Source: an uncultured Clostridium sp. (lineage in GTDB: Bacteria; Bacillota; Clostridia; Clostridiales; Clostridiaceae). Taken from it: a stretch of 36,199 nucleotides of DNA. The first letter of the stretch is position 1. Every line of letters starts with the position of its first letter. This document shows positions 29,898-36,199 of the stretch, piece after piece. The position numbers and the translations under genes were made by a program. The notes below the pieces were generated by a model. That model was not told the DNA's origin. It worked only from the letters and a program-made list of their open reading frames with translations, and did not search any database. Location: positions 1 through 36,199 of the forward strand of contig CALBDU010000059.1 of NCBI GenBank assembly GCA_937927335.1, given 5' to 3'.

Positions 29898-29959
29898 GCG
29901 GGAAGTATAATATCTTTTTCATTACTAAAATAAATCTCCCGCTTTCGGGAGATTTTTTC
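29898..29959 (+). terminator. riboswitch expression platform: antiterminator and terminator
   Basis: The terminator stem AATCTCCCG (29933-29941) pairs with CGGGAGATT (29946-29954) around CTTT, followed by a T-run. GCGGGA (29898-29903) can pair with TCCCGC (29937-29942) instead, which would open the terminator. This gives a transcriptional off-switch by cobalamin. Pairing was done by eye. Confidence 0.85.
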
Positions 29960-29991
29960 TTTACAAAATATTTTTGGAAGGGGCAGTTTAA

Positions 29992-31059
29992 ATGAATTTA
30001 TTAAAGGACACACTGGAGCAGATCAAAGGCAGAAATATTGAGGCAGAAAAGGCGGCAATGGATAAGATAGATAAGCTGGCAAAGCCTATTGGCAGCCTTG
30101 GAACCCTGGAGAAGATAGCATCAAAAATTGCAGGCATAACAGGCAGCACCAGCAACAGGATATCCAGAAGAAATATTATTGTTATGTGTGCCGATAATGG
30201 TGTGGTGGAGGAAGGAGTCAGTGCAGCGCCAAAGGAAATAACAGCAATACTTACAGAAAATCTCACAAAAAATGCCACTGGAGTTACTGCACTGTCAGAA
30301 TTTACAGGCACCGATATAACTGTGGTGGATATAGGGGTGGACGCGGTGTTTAATAATCCCGGCATTCTGGACAGGAAAATGGCCATGGGCACCAATAATA
30401 TAGCAAAAGGGCCGGCCATGAGCTATGAGATGGCAGTATCCGCCATTGAGGCAGGCATAGAGATAGTGGATGAATTAAGCACACAGAACTATGATATATT
30501 TGGAACTGGTGAAATGGGTATAGGAAATACCACCACCAGTGCGGCTTTGCTAAGCGTTATATCAGGCCTTCCAGTGGAGCTGTCCTCAGGTAAGGGGGCA
30601 GGGCTTACAGAGGATCAATACCAGAATAAAAAGAAGATAATTGAAAAGGCAATAGAAATAAACTGTCCCGATCCAAAGGATATTATTGATGTTATTGCCA
30701 AGGTTGGGGGCTTTGACATTGCAGGCATGTGCGGCTGCTTCCTGGGAGCTGCAAAAAACAGGAAACCAATTGTAATCGATGGATTTATATCCTCTGCTGC
30801 AGCCCTTTGTGCAGTAAGGCTTAATGAAAATGTAAGGGATTACCTGATTCCATCCCACCTCTCAGATGAGCCTGGGGCTGTTTACATGATGAAGGAGATA
30901 GGACTTGAGCCTATGCTAAACCTTCATATGAGGCTTGGAGAAGGCTCAGGCTGCCCGCTGGCCTTCCAGATCATTGACTCGGCGCTGTTTTTAATGGACA
31001 GAATGCCAAGCTTTGACCAGGCTGCAATCAACGATGAGACCCTTGTGGATATAAGATAA
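29992..31059 (+). CDS. cobT: nicotinate-nucleotide:dimethylbenzimidazole phosphoribosyltransferase
   Basis: This 355-residue enzyme activates the lower ligand of cobalamin as alpha-ribazole phosphate. Visible: KPIGSLGTLEKIASKIAGI near the N-terminus, VMCADNGVVEEGVS, the phosphate-binding FGTGEMGIGNTTTSAALLSV, and GLEPMLNLHMRLGEGSGCPLAFQII with the catalytic Glu region. It is the first gene after the riboswitch, with GGAAGGGG before the ATG. Together with cobU, cobS and cobC it makes the nucleotide-loop assembly set. Confidence 0.95.
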   Translation: MNLLKDTLEQIKGRNIEAEKAAMDKIDKLAKPIGSLGTLEKIASKIAGITGSTSNRISRRNIIVMCADNGVVEEGVSAAPKEITAILTENLTKNATGVTALSEFTGTDITVVDIGVDAVFNNPGILDRKMAMGTNNIAKGPAMSYEMAVSAIEAGIEIVDELSTQNYDIFGTGEMGIGNTTTSAALLSVISGLPVELSSGKGAGLTEDQYQNKKKIIEKAIEINCPDPKDIIDVIAKVGGFDIAGMCGCFLGAAKNRKPIVIDGFISSAAALCAVRLNENVRDYLIPSHLSDEPGAVYMMKEIGLEPMLNLHMRLGEGSGCPLAFQIIDSALFLMDRMPSFDQAAINDETLVDIR

Positions 31060-31062
31060 GCA

Positions 31063-31599
31063 ATGGTAACCATAGTGGTAGGAGGAGCAAGAAGCGGGAA
31101 AAGCTCCTTTGCAGAATCCATATTTCAAGGGGAAAATGATGTAGTGTATATTGCCACTACAAGGCCTGAGGATGAAGAGATGGAGGAAAGGGTAGTCCAT
31201 CACAGAAAAAACCGTCCGGATACCTGGAGGACCTTTGAAGGTAATTATAATATTGCTGATGCAGTGGGCTCGGAAAAACACTACATACTGGATTGTATTA
31301 CAGTACTAACCTCCAACATAATGTTTGATATGTCCTGTGATGTTGAAATAATAGACGGTTTGCTGCAGAAGGAAATTGAGGATAAGGTGCTGGAGGCCGT
31401 AAAAAGCCTCATAGACAGAATAAATGCCTCAAAGCTTAAGCTTGTGATGGTTACTAACGAAGTGGGATGCTCCATAGTACCTGAAAATCATGTGGCTAGA
31501 GTATACAGGGATATTGCCGGCAGGGTCAACCAGAGAGCTGCAGAATTGGCTGATGAGGCATATGCAGTGATCTGCGGCATACCAGTGAAGCTGAAATGA
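31063..31599 (+). CDS. cobU: adenosylcobinamide kinase / phosphate guanylyltransferase
   Basis: This 178-residue bifunctional enzyme has the P-loop GGARSGKS (7-14), ATTRPEDEEMEERVVHHRKNRPDTWRT with His46 at the position guanylylated in Salmonella CobU, and the closing VTNEVGCSIVPENHVARVYRDIAGRVNQ. It phosphorylates cobinamide and forms GDP-cobinamide. It starts 3 bases after cobT and overlaps cobS by 4. Its presence with cobS and no early corrin-ring genes in the window points to cobinamide salvage. Confidence 0.95.
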   Translation: MVTIVVGGARSGKSSFAESIFQGENDVVYIATTRPEDEEMEERVVHHRKNRPDTWRTFEGNYNIADAVGSEKHYILDCITVLTSNIMFDMSCDVEIIDGLLQKEIEDKVLEAVKSLIDRINASKLKLVMVTNEVGCSIVPENHVARVYRDIAGRVNQRAAELADEAYAVICGIPVKLK

Positions 31600-32333
31600 T
31601 TAAGGGTCTTATATTTTCAATCCAATTTCTAACCAGAATCCCACTAAAGGCGGAAATTGAAATGAACAGCAGGAATATTTCAGCCTCCACCTTCTTTTTC
31701 CCCTTTACCGGAGCCCTGATAGGCACTGTTGCAGCAGCGGCTTACTATATTGGGCTTTGGGGAGGAAGAAATATTGCAGCCCTATGTGCAGTGGCTGCCT
31801 TGATAATTATTACGGGAGGACTGCATTTAGATGGTCTTTCGGATACCTGCGACGGCTTTTTTTCCTCCAGGACCAGGGAAAGAATTCTGGAGATAATGAA
31901 GGACAGCCATATAGGAAGCTTTGGAGTTATAGCCATTGTCATGGATATTTTAGCAAAATATGTGCTGCTGTCAGGTATTGAAAAAAGCTTTCTGCCATGC
32001 CTCATATTAGCTTCGGCAAATGCAAGACTGGCAGCTGTGCTGCTTATGTGCTTTACCAAAACTGCAAGACCAGGGGGCCTTGGTGCCATGTTCTCAGCAG
32101 CAGCAGGGAGAAAATACTTTTACTTGGGAGCTTTAATATATATATTGATTATCTCAATTTATAATCCGTGGTATCTGGCAACCCTTTTGGCAGCAGCAGT
32201 TGCAGCACTGTTAACAGCCATAAAAGCCTACAGCACCATAGGGGGACTTACCGGCGATGTTTACGGAGCTGCCATTGAGCTTTGCGAAATTGCCAGCATT
32301 GCGGCGTTTTTGGTGGTGATAAAATGGATATAA
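31596..32333 (+). CDS. cobS: adenosylcobinamide-GDP ribazoletransferase
   Basis: This 245-residue membrane enzyme joins GDP-cobinamide and alpha-ribazole(-phosphate). The active motif GGLHLDGLSDTCDGFFSSRTRERILEIMKDSHIGSFGVIA (about residues 70-110) is the family signature; hydrophobic helices lie on both sides (for example VLLSGIEKSFLPCLILASANARLAAVLLMC and YFYLGALIYILIISIYNPWYLATLLAAAVAALL). GGLTGDVYGAAIELCE near the C-terminus is also conserved. Overlaps cobU by 4 bases and cobC by 10. Confidence 0.95.
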   Translation: MIKGLIFSIQFLTRIPLKAEIEMNSRNISASTFFFPFTGALIGTVAAAAYYIGLWGGRNIAALCAVAALIIITGGLHLDGLSDTCDGFFSSRTRERILEIMKDSHIGSFGVIAIVMDILAKYVLLSGIEKSFLPCLILASANARLAAVLLMCFTKTARPGGLGAMFSAAAGRKYFYLGALIYILIISIYNPWYLATLLAAAVAALLTAIKAYSTIGGLTGDVYGAAIELCEIASIAAFLVVIKWI

Positions 32334-32902
32334 TATTTATGCGGCATGGTAAAACTTTGGCAAACGAGAATGGACTGCTGGCAGGAGTAAGTGATATACC
32401 CCTGTCGTCAAAGGGGATTATGGAAGCAGAGGAAACAGCAGGTTTACTGCGTGAAAAAAAATTCCAATCTGTATACTGCAGTCCCCTGAAAAGGGCCAGC
32501 CAAACCGCAGAGCTAATGGACTTAAAATGCAATTATGATCAAAGGCTTATGGAAATGAATTTTGGAATATTCGAGGGCATGACCTATGAAAATATGATGA
32601 AAAGGTATCCAAGAGAAACGGCAGCTTGGACTGATAACTATGTAAACTACAGAATTCCAGGTGGAGAAAGCCTAAGTGAAGTCTATGACAGAACAGTCAG
32701 CTTCCTTGGAGAAATAAAGGAGGCACAGGGTAAAATTCTGGTGGTGACTCATGAATCGGTTATAAAATGTGCTCTATGCTCTATTTTAGGCAGTATTGAG
32801 CATTTTTACAGGTTCAAGGCAGACCACTGCAGATTTACCACAGTTGCCCTGGAAAACAACTATAAATATATAAAAACCATTAACTCAGAGAGAATTTACT
32901 AA
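32324..32902 (+). CDS. cobC: alpha-ribazole phosphatase (histidine phosphatase family)
   Basis: ATG at 32324 gives 192 residues (MDIIFMRHGKTLANENG); the frame extends upstream without a better start. The phospho-histidine motif MRHGKT (6-11), SPLKRASQTAELM, EMNFGIFEGMTYE and the second His in VVTHESVIKCAL are intact. It removes phosphate from alpha-ribazole phosphate or the cobalamin phosphate in the last steps of the loop assembly. It overlaps cobS by 10 bases. Useful as the intact reference for the remnant at 188-523. Confidence 0.9.
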   Translation: MDIIFMRHGKTLANENGLLAGVSDIPLSSKGIMEAEETAGLLREKKFQSVYCSPLKRASQTAELMDLKCNYDQRLMEMNFGIFEGMTYENMMKRYPRETAAWTDNYVNYRIPGGESLSEVYDRTVSFLGEIKEAQGKILVVTHESVIKCALCSILGSIEHFYRFKADHCRFTTVALENNYKYIKTINSERIY

Positions 32903-32915
32903 TAGGAGGAAAATC

Positions 32916-33854
32916 ATGAAAAATACAAAAAGATATCTGATTATTATAATGATAATATCCATTTTACTCACAGCGGTGGGCTGCTCAGGCAGCAAAAGCA
33001 CAGGAGCTGGTACAAATGTGTCGGGAACCACTGCATATCCCCTTACTGTAACTGACGATACGGGTAATAAGGTAACCCTTGAAAAGGAACCTGATAAAAT
33101 AGTATCCCTGGCTCCAAGCACCACTGAAATTCTCTTTGCATTGGGAGCGGGCAGCAAGGTTGTTGGCAGGTCTGAATACGATAATTATCCGGAGGAAGCT
33201 AAAAAGGTTTCAGTAGTAGGAGGCTTCTCAGGTCCCAATACGGAGCTGATCACAAAGCTGGCACCTCAGGCAGTATTTGCAGTAAAGGGTTCACTTACAG
33301 ACGACCAGAAAAAACTATTGGAAAGCGCAGGTATAAAGGTAATCATATTTAACCCGGCAAATATTGACGGGGTATATTCTAATATAAAAACTGCAGGACA
33401 GATTTGCAACAAGCAGGAAAAAGCAAAGGAAATCACCGATTCCATGGAGGCAAAGAGGCAGCAGATAGTTTCAAAGCTAAAGGATGTTAAGCAGAAAAAG
33501 GTTTTCATCGACCTGGGCAGCTTTTACTCAGCAGGAAAGACCTCATTCATCGGATCAATATTAACTGAAATTAATGCAGTAAATATTGCTGGCAACGCAG
33601 CAGGTCAATGGCCTCAGCTCACAGCTGAACAGGTAGTTGGCCAGGATCCAGAGGTATATATTTCACTTTCAACCTCTCTTAAGGACCTGCAGGCTGTTTC
33701 AGGACTTTCAAGCACTACGGCCTTCAAGAGCGGGAATGTGAAAGTGATGGAGATGGGAACCTTGGACAACGATATTATGCAAAGGCCGGGACCTAGAATT
33801 ATAGATGGTCTTGAGGTTTATGCAAAAACCATTTATCCGGATGCATTCAAATAA
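32916..33854 (+). CDS. btuF: ABC transporter substrate-binding lipoprotein, cobalamin/corrinoid type
   Basis: This 312-residue lipoprotein starts with a signal peptide MKNTKRYLIIIMIISILLTAVGC; lipobox LTAVGC, lipid-bearing Cys23. The mature part is a helical-backbone metal receptor fold (VTLEKEPDKIVSLAPSTTEILFALGAGSKVVGRSEYDNYPEEAKKVSVVGGFSGPNTELITKLAPQAVFA, then QRPGPRIIDGLEVYAKTIYP). Corrinoid specificity rests on context: it follows cobC by 13 bases in a riboswitch-controlled unit; siderophore or heme binders share the fold. AGGAGG precedes the ATG. Confidence 0.88.
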   Translation: MKNTKRYLIIIMIISILLTAVGCSGSKSTGAGTNVSGTTAYPLTVTDDTGNKVTLEKEPDKIVSLAPSTTEILFALGAGSKVVGRSEYDNYPEEAKKVSVVGGFSGPNTELITKLAPQAVFAVKGSLTDDQKKLLESAGIKVIIFNPANIDGVYSNIKTAGQICNKQEKAKEITDSMEAKRQQIVSKLKDVKQKKVFIDLGSFYSAGKTSFIGSILTEINAVNIAGNAAGQWPQLTAEQVVGQDPEVYISLSTSLKDLQAVSGLSSTTAFKSGNVKVMEMGTLDNDIMQRPGPRIIDGLEVYAKTIYPDAFK

Positions 33855-33855
33855 G

Positions 33856-34890
33856 ATGAAAAAGCTTAATAACAGAAAAGCTGCCATAGCGGCTGCAGTT
33901 CTTTGCCCTGCAGCCATAGTGGCCTTCACTACTATTGGAATATCAGACATTTCTGCAGCTCAAACATTGAAGATTCTCGGAGAGAAAATATTTCATATAA
34001 ACCCGGGGGCAGACATAAAGGATTCAGCAGCAGCCATAATATGGGTCATAAGATTTCCAAGAGTGCTGCTGGCATTCTTTGTGGGAGGTGCCCTGGCTGT
34101 ATGTGGAGCTGCCTATCAGGGAATATTTAAAAATCCCATGGCTGATCCGTTCATTCTTGGGGTTTCCTCTGGTGCTGCCCTTGGAGCTACTATAGGGATT
34201 ATAGCTGATATCCACATTTATTTTCTTGGCTTCAATGCCATATCGGTATTTGCTTTCATAGGTGCATTGCTGGTGCTTTTTCTAGTTTACAACATATCCA
34301 GGGTGGGCAGGAAGGTGCCTGCCTCCACACTACTCTTAAGCGGTATAGCAGCTGGACAGTTTATATCTGCCATTATTTCCTTGTGCATGGTTTTTTCCAA
34401 TGACTTTGAGGACATAATTTTTTGGACCATGGGGAGCTTCAACGGCAAGAGCTGGGACCAGCTGATTATTGCAGCACCATACATAGCCATTGGATTTTTT
34501 ATAATTTATTCTTCAGCCAGGGAAATGGATATAATGCTTTTAGGCGAAGACACGGCATCGCAGCTTGGGGTGGAAACAGAAAAGCTGAAGCTTAAGATAC
34601 TTGTTACCACTGCGCTTATGACAGCTGCTGCAGTAAGCTTCACAGGAATTATCGGTTTTGTGGGTCTTATTATACCTCATATGGTTAGAATCGCTTCGGG
34701 GCCAAAGCATAAGGTGCTTCTGCCCTACTCCTTTGCAGCAGGGGGAGTGTTTATGATAGCCTGCGATACCATAGCAAGATCCTTCACAGGGCAGGAACTT
34801 CCTGTAGGTGTGGTAACAGCATTCTTTGGAGGACCATTCTTTATATACCTGCTAAAAAAGAAAACGGGCAGGGGGATAAATAATGGATAA
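33856..34890 (+). CDS. btuC: ABC transporter permease, BtuC/FecCD family
   Basis: ATG at 33856, one base after the btuF stop, gives 344 residues (MKKLNNRKAAIAAAVLCP). ATG 33841 inside btuF is in frame but overlaps it. About ten membrane helices of the FecCD type are visible: IIWVIRFPRVLLAFFVGGALAVCGAAYQGIFKNPMADPFILGVSSGAALGA, then IGFVGLIIPHMVR, and the coupling segment, ending in PVGVVTAFFGGPFFIYLLKKK. It forms the import channel for the corrinoid delivered by BtuF. It overlaps btuD by 8 bases. Confidence 0.92.
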   Translation: MKKLNNRKAAIAAAVLCPAAIVAFTTIGISDISAAQTLKILGEKIFHINPGADIKDSAAAIIWVIRFPRVLLAFFVGGALAVCGAAYQGIFKNPMADPFILGVSSGAALGATIGIIADIHIYFLGFNAISVFAFIGALLVLFLVYNISRVGRKVPASTLLLSGIAAGQFISAIISLCMVFSNDFEDIIFWTMGSFNGKSWDQLIIAAPYIAIGFFIIYSSAREMDIMLLGEDTASQLGVETEKLKLKILVTTALMTAAAVSFTGIIGFVGLIIPHMVRIASGPKHKVLLPYSFAAGGVFMIACDTIARSFTGQELPVGVVTAFFGGPFFIYLLKKKTGRGINNG

Positions 34891-35809
34891 AATAATAAAA
34901 ATAAAAATTGAAAAGCTTAATATTGGCTACGGAGATAAAATAATACTGAAAAATATTGATCTTCACGTAGATGAAGGGGAATTTCTGGCAATAATCGGGC
35001 CTAACGGAACAGGAAAATCTACCCTGTTAAAGGCTATAACGGATTCAGTTGATATAAAAAAGGGGAACATATTCATCAGCGGCAGGGACAGCAGTACCAT
35101 TTCGAAAAAAGAAAGAGCCAGGCTTATAGCAGTGGTGCCTCAGGAGTTTAATACGGATTTTGAATTCAGTGTATTTGACATTGCAGCCATGGGAAGAAAT
35201 CCTCACATGTACCATAGAAAAATTTCCAGGCAGCATGAACTGGATATAGTCCAGGACGCCATGATGATGACTAATACCTGGAAGCTTAGAAACAGGCTTT
35301 TCAACGAACTCAGCGGCGGGGAGAAGCAGAGGGTAATTATAGCCAGGGCAATTGCCCAGCAGACAAGGATAATACTTTTGGATGAACCTACGTCCCATCT
35401 GGATATACACCAGCAGCTGGAAGTCCTTGAGCTGGCAAAAAAGCTTCAGGCTGAAAGAAACTTAACCATAGTAGCTGTGCTTCACGATATCAATATGGCT
35501 TCACGGTTCAGTGACAGGATAATACTTCTAAATGAGGGTGAAATTCTTGCAGAAGGAAGTCCTGAAGAGGTTATCAGTGAAAAGTATCTGAGCCAGATGT
35601 ACAAAATGGAGATGGTGGTAAGGGAAAACAAGCTTTTATCTGCAAGGGAAGTAGTCCCCATCAGGGTTATGAAGGAAAACAGCAGCCTTAGCCAAATCAG
35701 GGTCCATGTTGTGTGCGGCGGAGGAAGCGGTGAAAAAATCCTTGAGAGGATAAATTCCCTTGGGGCGCAGGTTACCTGTGGGGTGCTGAACCGGGGGGAC
35801 AGTGACTGA
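34883..35809 (+). CDS. btuD: ABC transporter ATPase, BtuD/FecE family, ending at an in-frame TGA
   Basis: This 308-residue product contains a complete nucleotide-binding domain: Walker A GPNGTGKST (39-47), Q-loop VVPQEF, signature LSGGEKQRV, Walker B IILLDEPTSHLD and H-loop VLHDIN. The domain is finished by about residue 245. A C-terminal part then begins (IRVHVVCGGGSGEKILERINSLGAQVTCGVLNRGDSD) and stops at TGA 35807-35809. The same frame continues with coding-like sequence to 36127; see the next entry. The ATPase itself should work without the tail. It overlaps btuC by 8 bases. Confidence 0.9.
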   Translation: MDKIIKIKIEKLNIGYGDKIILKNIDLHVDEGEFLAIIGPNGTGKSTLLKAITDSVDIKKGNIFISGRDSSTISKKERARLIAVVPQEFNTDFEFSVFDIAAMGRNPHMYHRKISRQHELDIVQDAMMMTNTWKLRNRLFNELSGGEKQRVIIARAIAQQTRIILLDEPTSHLDIHQQLEVLELAKKLQAERNLTIVAVLHDINMASRFSDRIILLNEGEILAEGSPEEVISEKYLSQMYKMEMVVRENKLLSAREVVPIRVMKENSSLSQIRVHVVCGGGSGEKILERINSLGAQVTCGVLNRGDSD

Positions 35810-36127
35810 GAAATTTGCAGGATGCTTGGGATAAGGTGCATAGAGGTACCCCCCTTTTCAAATGCAGGAGATAAAGAATTGCAGGAAAATAAAAGGCTGG
35901 CGGAATCGGCAGATGTTCTCCTGGTGTCGGATGTTCCCTATGGCAGGGGCAATATAAAAAATCTTGAACTTCTGCTAAGCACAGACAGGCCTGTTTATAT
36001 GAAAAGAAGGCATTCCCAAATAGACTTTACCGGAGGAGCTGCAGAAGCCATTATTAAAGAACTTGAGAAAAAGGATAACTTCAGATATATAGAGAGCTAC
36101 GAAGAATTTATGGAAGTATTCAATTAA
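35810..36127 (+). pseudogene. btuD: separated C-terminal extension of the ABC ATPase
   Basis: The frame of btuD continues after the TGA without another stop to TAA 36125-36127. It reads EICRMLGIRCIEVPPFSNAGDKELQENKRLAESADVLLVSDVPYGRGNIKNLELLLSTDRPVYMKRR.. and ends EEFMEVFN. Joined to the upstream part, the tail is a Rossmann-like domain (GAQVTCGVLNRGDSD - EICRMLGI). From memory, homologues read GDSDWE or GDTDWE here, so the TGA stands where a Trp (TGG) is expected. Total read-through length would be 414 residues. An ATG at 35822 exists but has no good ribosome site. I see either a true nonsense mutation or a sequence error near the contig end. Confidence 0.75.
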
Positions 36128-36152
36128 GGATATAATTTAGTCAGCCTTAACC

Positions 36153-36199
36153 AGATCGGAAGAGCACACGTCTGAACTCCAGTCACACTTGAATCTCGT
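36153..36199 (+). other. Illumina adapter contamination at the contig end
   Basis: From AGATCGGAAGAGC at 36153 the sequence is the standard TruSeq read-1 adapter, continuing ...TCTGAACTCCAGTCAC to 36186, then a six-base index ACTTGA (36187-36192) and the first bases of the constant part, ATCTCGT. It is not biological. Genomic sequence ends at about 36152. Confidence 0.98.

Noticed and set aside
33805..33855. Longer N-terminus of btuC inside btuF
   Set aside because: It overlaps btuF by 50 bases and adds residues not typical of FecCD permeases; ATG 33856 follows the btuF stop directly.
35807..35809. TGA as selenocysteine or Trp codon in btuD
   Set aside because: No selenocysteine insertion-type hairpin was evident just downstream, the position fits Trp rather than Cys, and TGA serves as a normal stop in porC, eutJ and cobU.
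1..36199. CRISPR arrays, tRNA or rRNA genes, prophage or transposase genes
   Set aside because: No regularly spaced repeats, no tRNA-like cloverleaf end, no rRNA-like stretches and no transposase or phage gene were seen; the only mobile-element hints are the short IS3-like ends and the palindrome.

Overview
The window reads as a contig from a strictly anaerobic, low-to-moderate GC Firmicute of the Clostridia type. Evidence is the Gram-positive style ribosome binding sites (AGGAGG-like), TTG and GTG starts, a ferredoxin-linked four-subunit 2-oxoacid oxidoreductase, a sigma-54 enhancer-binding regulator, and a B12-dependent diol fermentation locus. The last 47 bases are Illumina adapter, so the contig ends in a library artefact.

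Layout. (1) 1-2110: a damaged molybdenum-cofactor region: a possible truncated Moco-type riboswitch, a histidine phosphatase remnant without its catalytic RHG, an unassigned fragment, and an intact MoeA-like protein. (2) 2140-5060: an MFS exporter, a hairpin made of two IS3-like ends, a small Xre regulator with its operator, a membrane protein and a metallo-beta-lactamase-fold hydrolase. (3) 5150-5952: a doubtful small ORF and an SRPBCC-fold protein. (4) 6152-10723: a PAS/AAA+ sigma-54 activator divergent from porC-porD-porA-porB, with a well-formed -24/-12 promoter and a 12 bp tandem repeat in the shared intergenic region. (5) 10729-10773: a perfect 20+20 palindrome. (6) 10785-12776: a two-component system whose kinase carries a PocR-type sensory domain, divergent from region 7. 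(7) 12981-26593: a compact propanediol-utilization (Pdu) microcompartment operon, pduA-B-C-D-E-G-H-K-L-eutJ-flavoprotein-N-O-P-S-T, followed by gldA and a DUF1097 membrane protein (to 28300). (8) 28566-36127: a fucO-type 1,2-propanediol oxidoreductase, an adenosylcobalamin riboswitch with terminator, cobT-cobU-cobS-cobC, and a B12-type ABC importer (btuF-btuC-btuD) whose ATPase has an in-frame TGA cutting off a conserved-looking C-terminal extension.

How it fits together. FucO can make or oxidise 1,2-propanediol. The diol dehydratase PduCDE, inside a protein shell (PduA, B, K, N, T), dehydrates it to propionaldehyde. PduP and PduL turn the aldehyde into propionyl-CoA and propionyl-phosphate. 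PduGH, PduO and PduS keep the adenosylcobalamin cofactor active. The riboswitch-controlled cob/btu block supplies the cofactor by salvage. GldA suggests that glycerol may also be handled. The four-subunit oxidoreductase next door has its own sigma-54 control and a separate, probably general, 2-oxoacid role. The accessory genes worth attention are the microcompartment-associated flavoprotein with a predicted lumen-targeting helix, EutJ inside a Pdu operon, the Cys-rich tail of PduK and the DUF1097 membrane protein.
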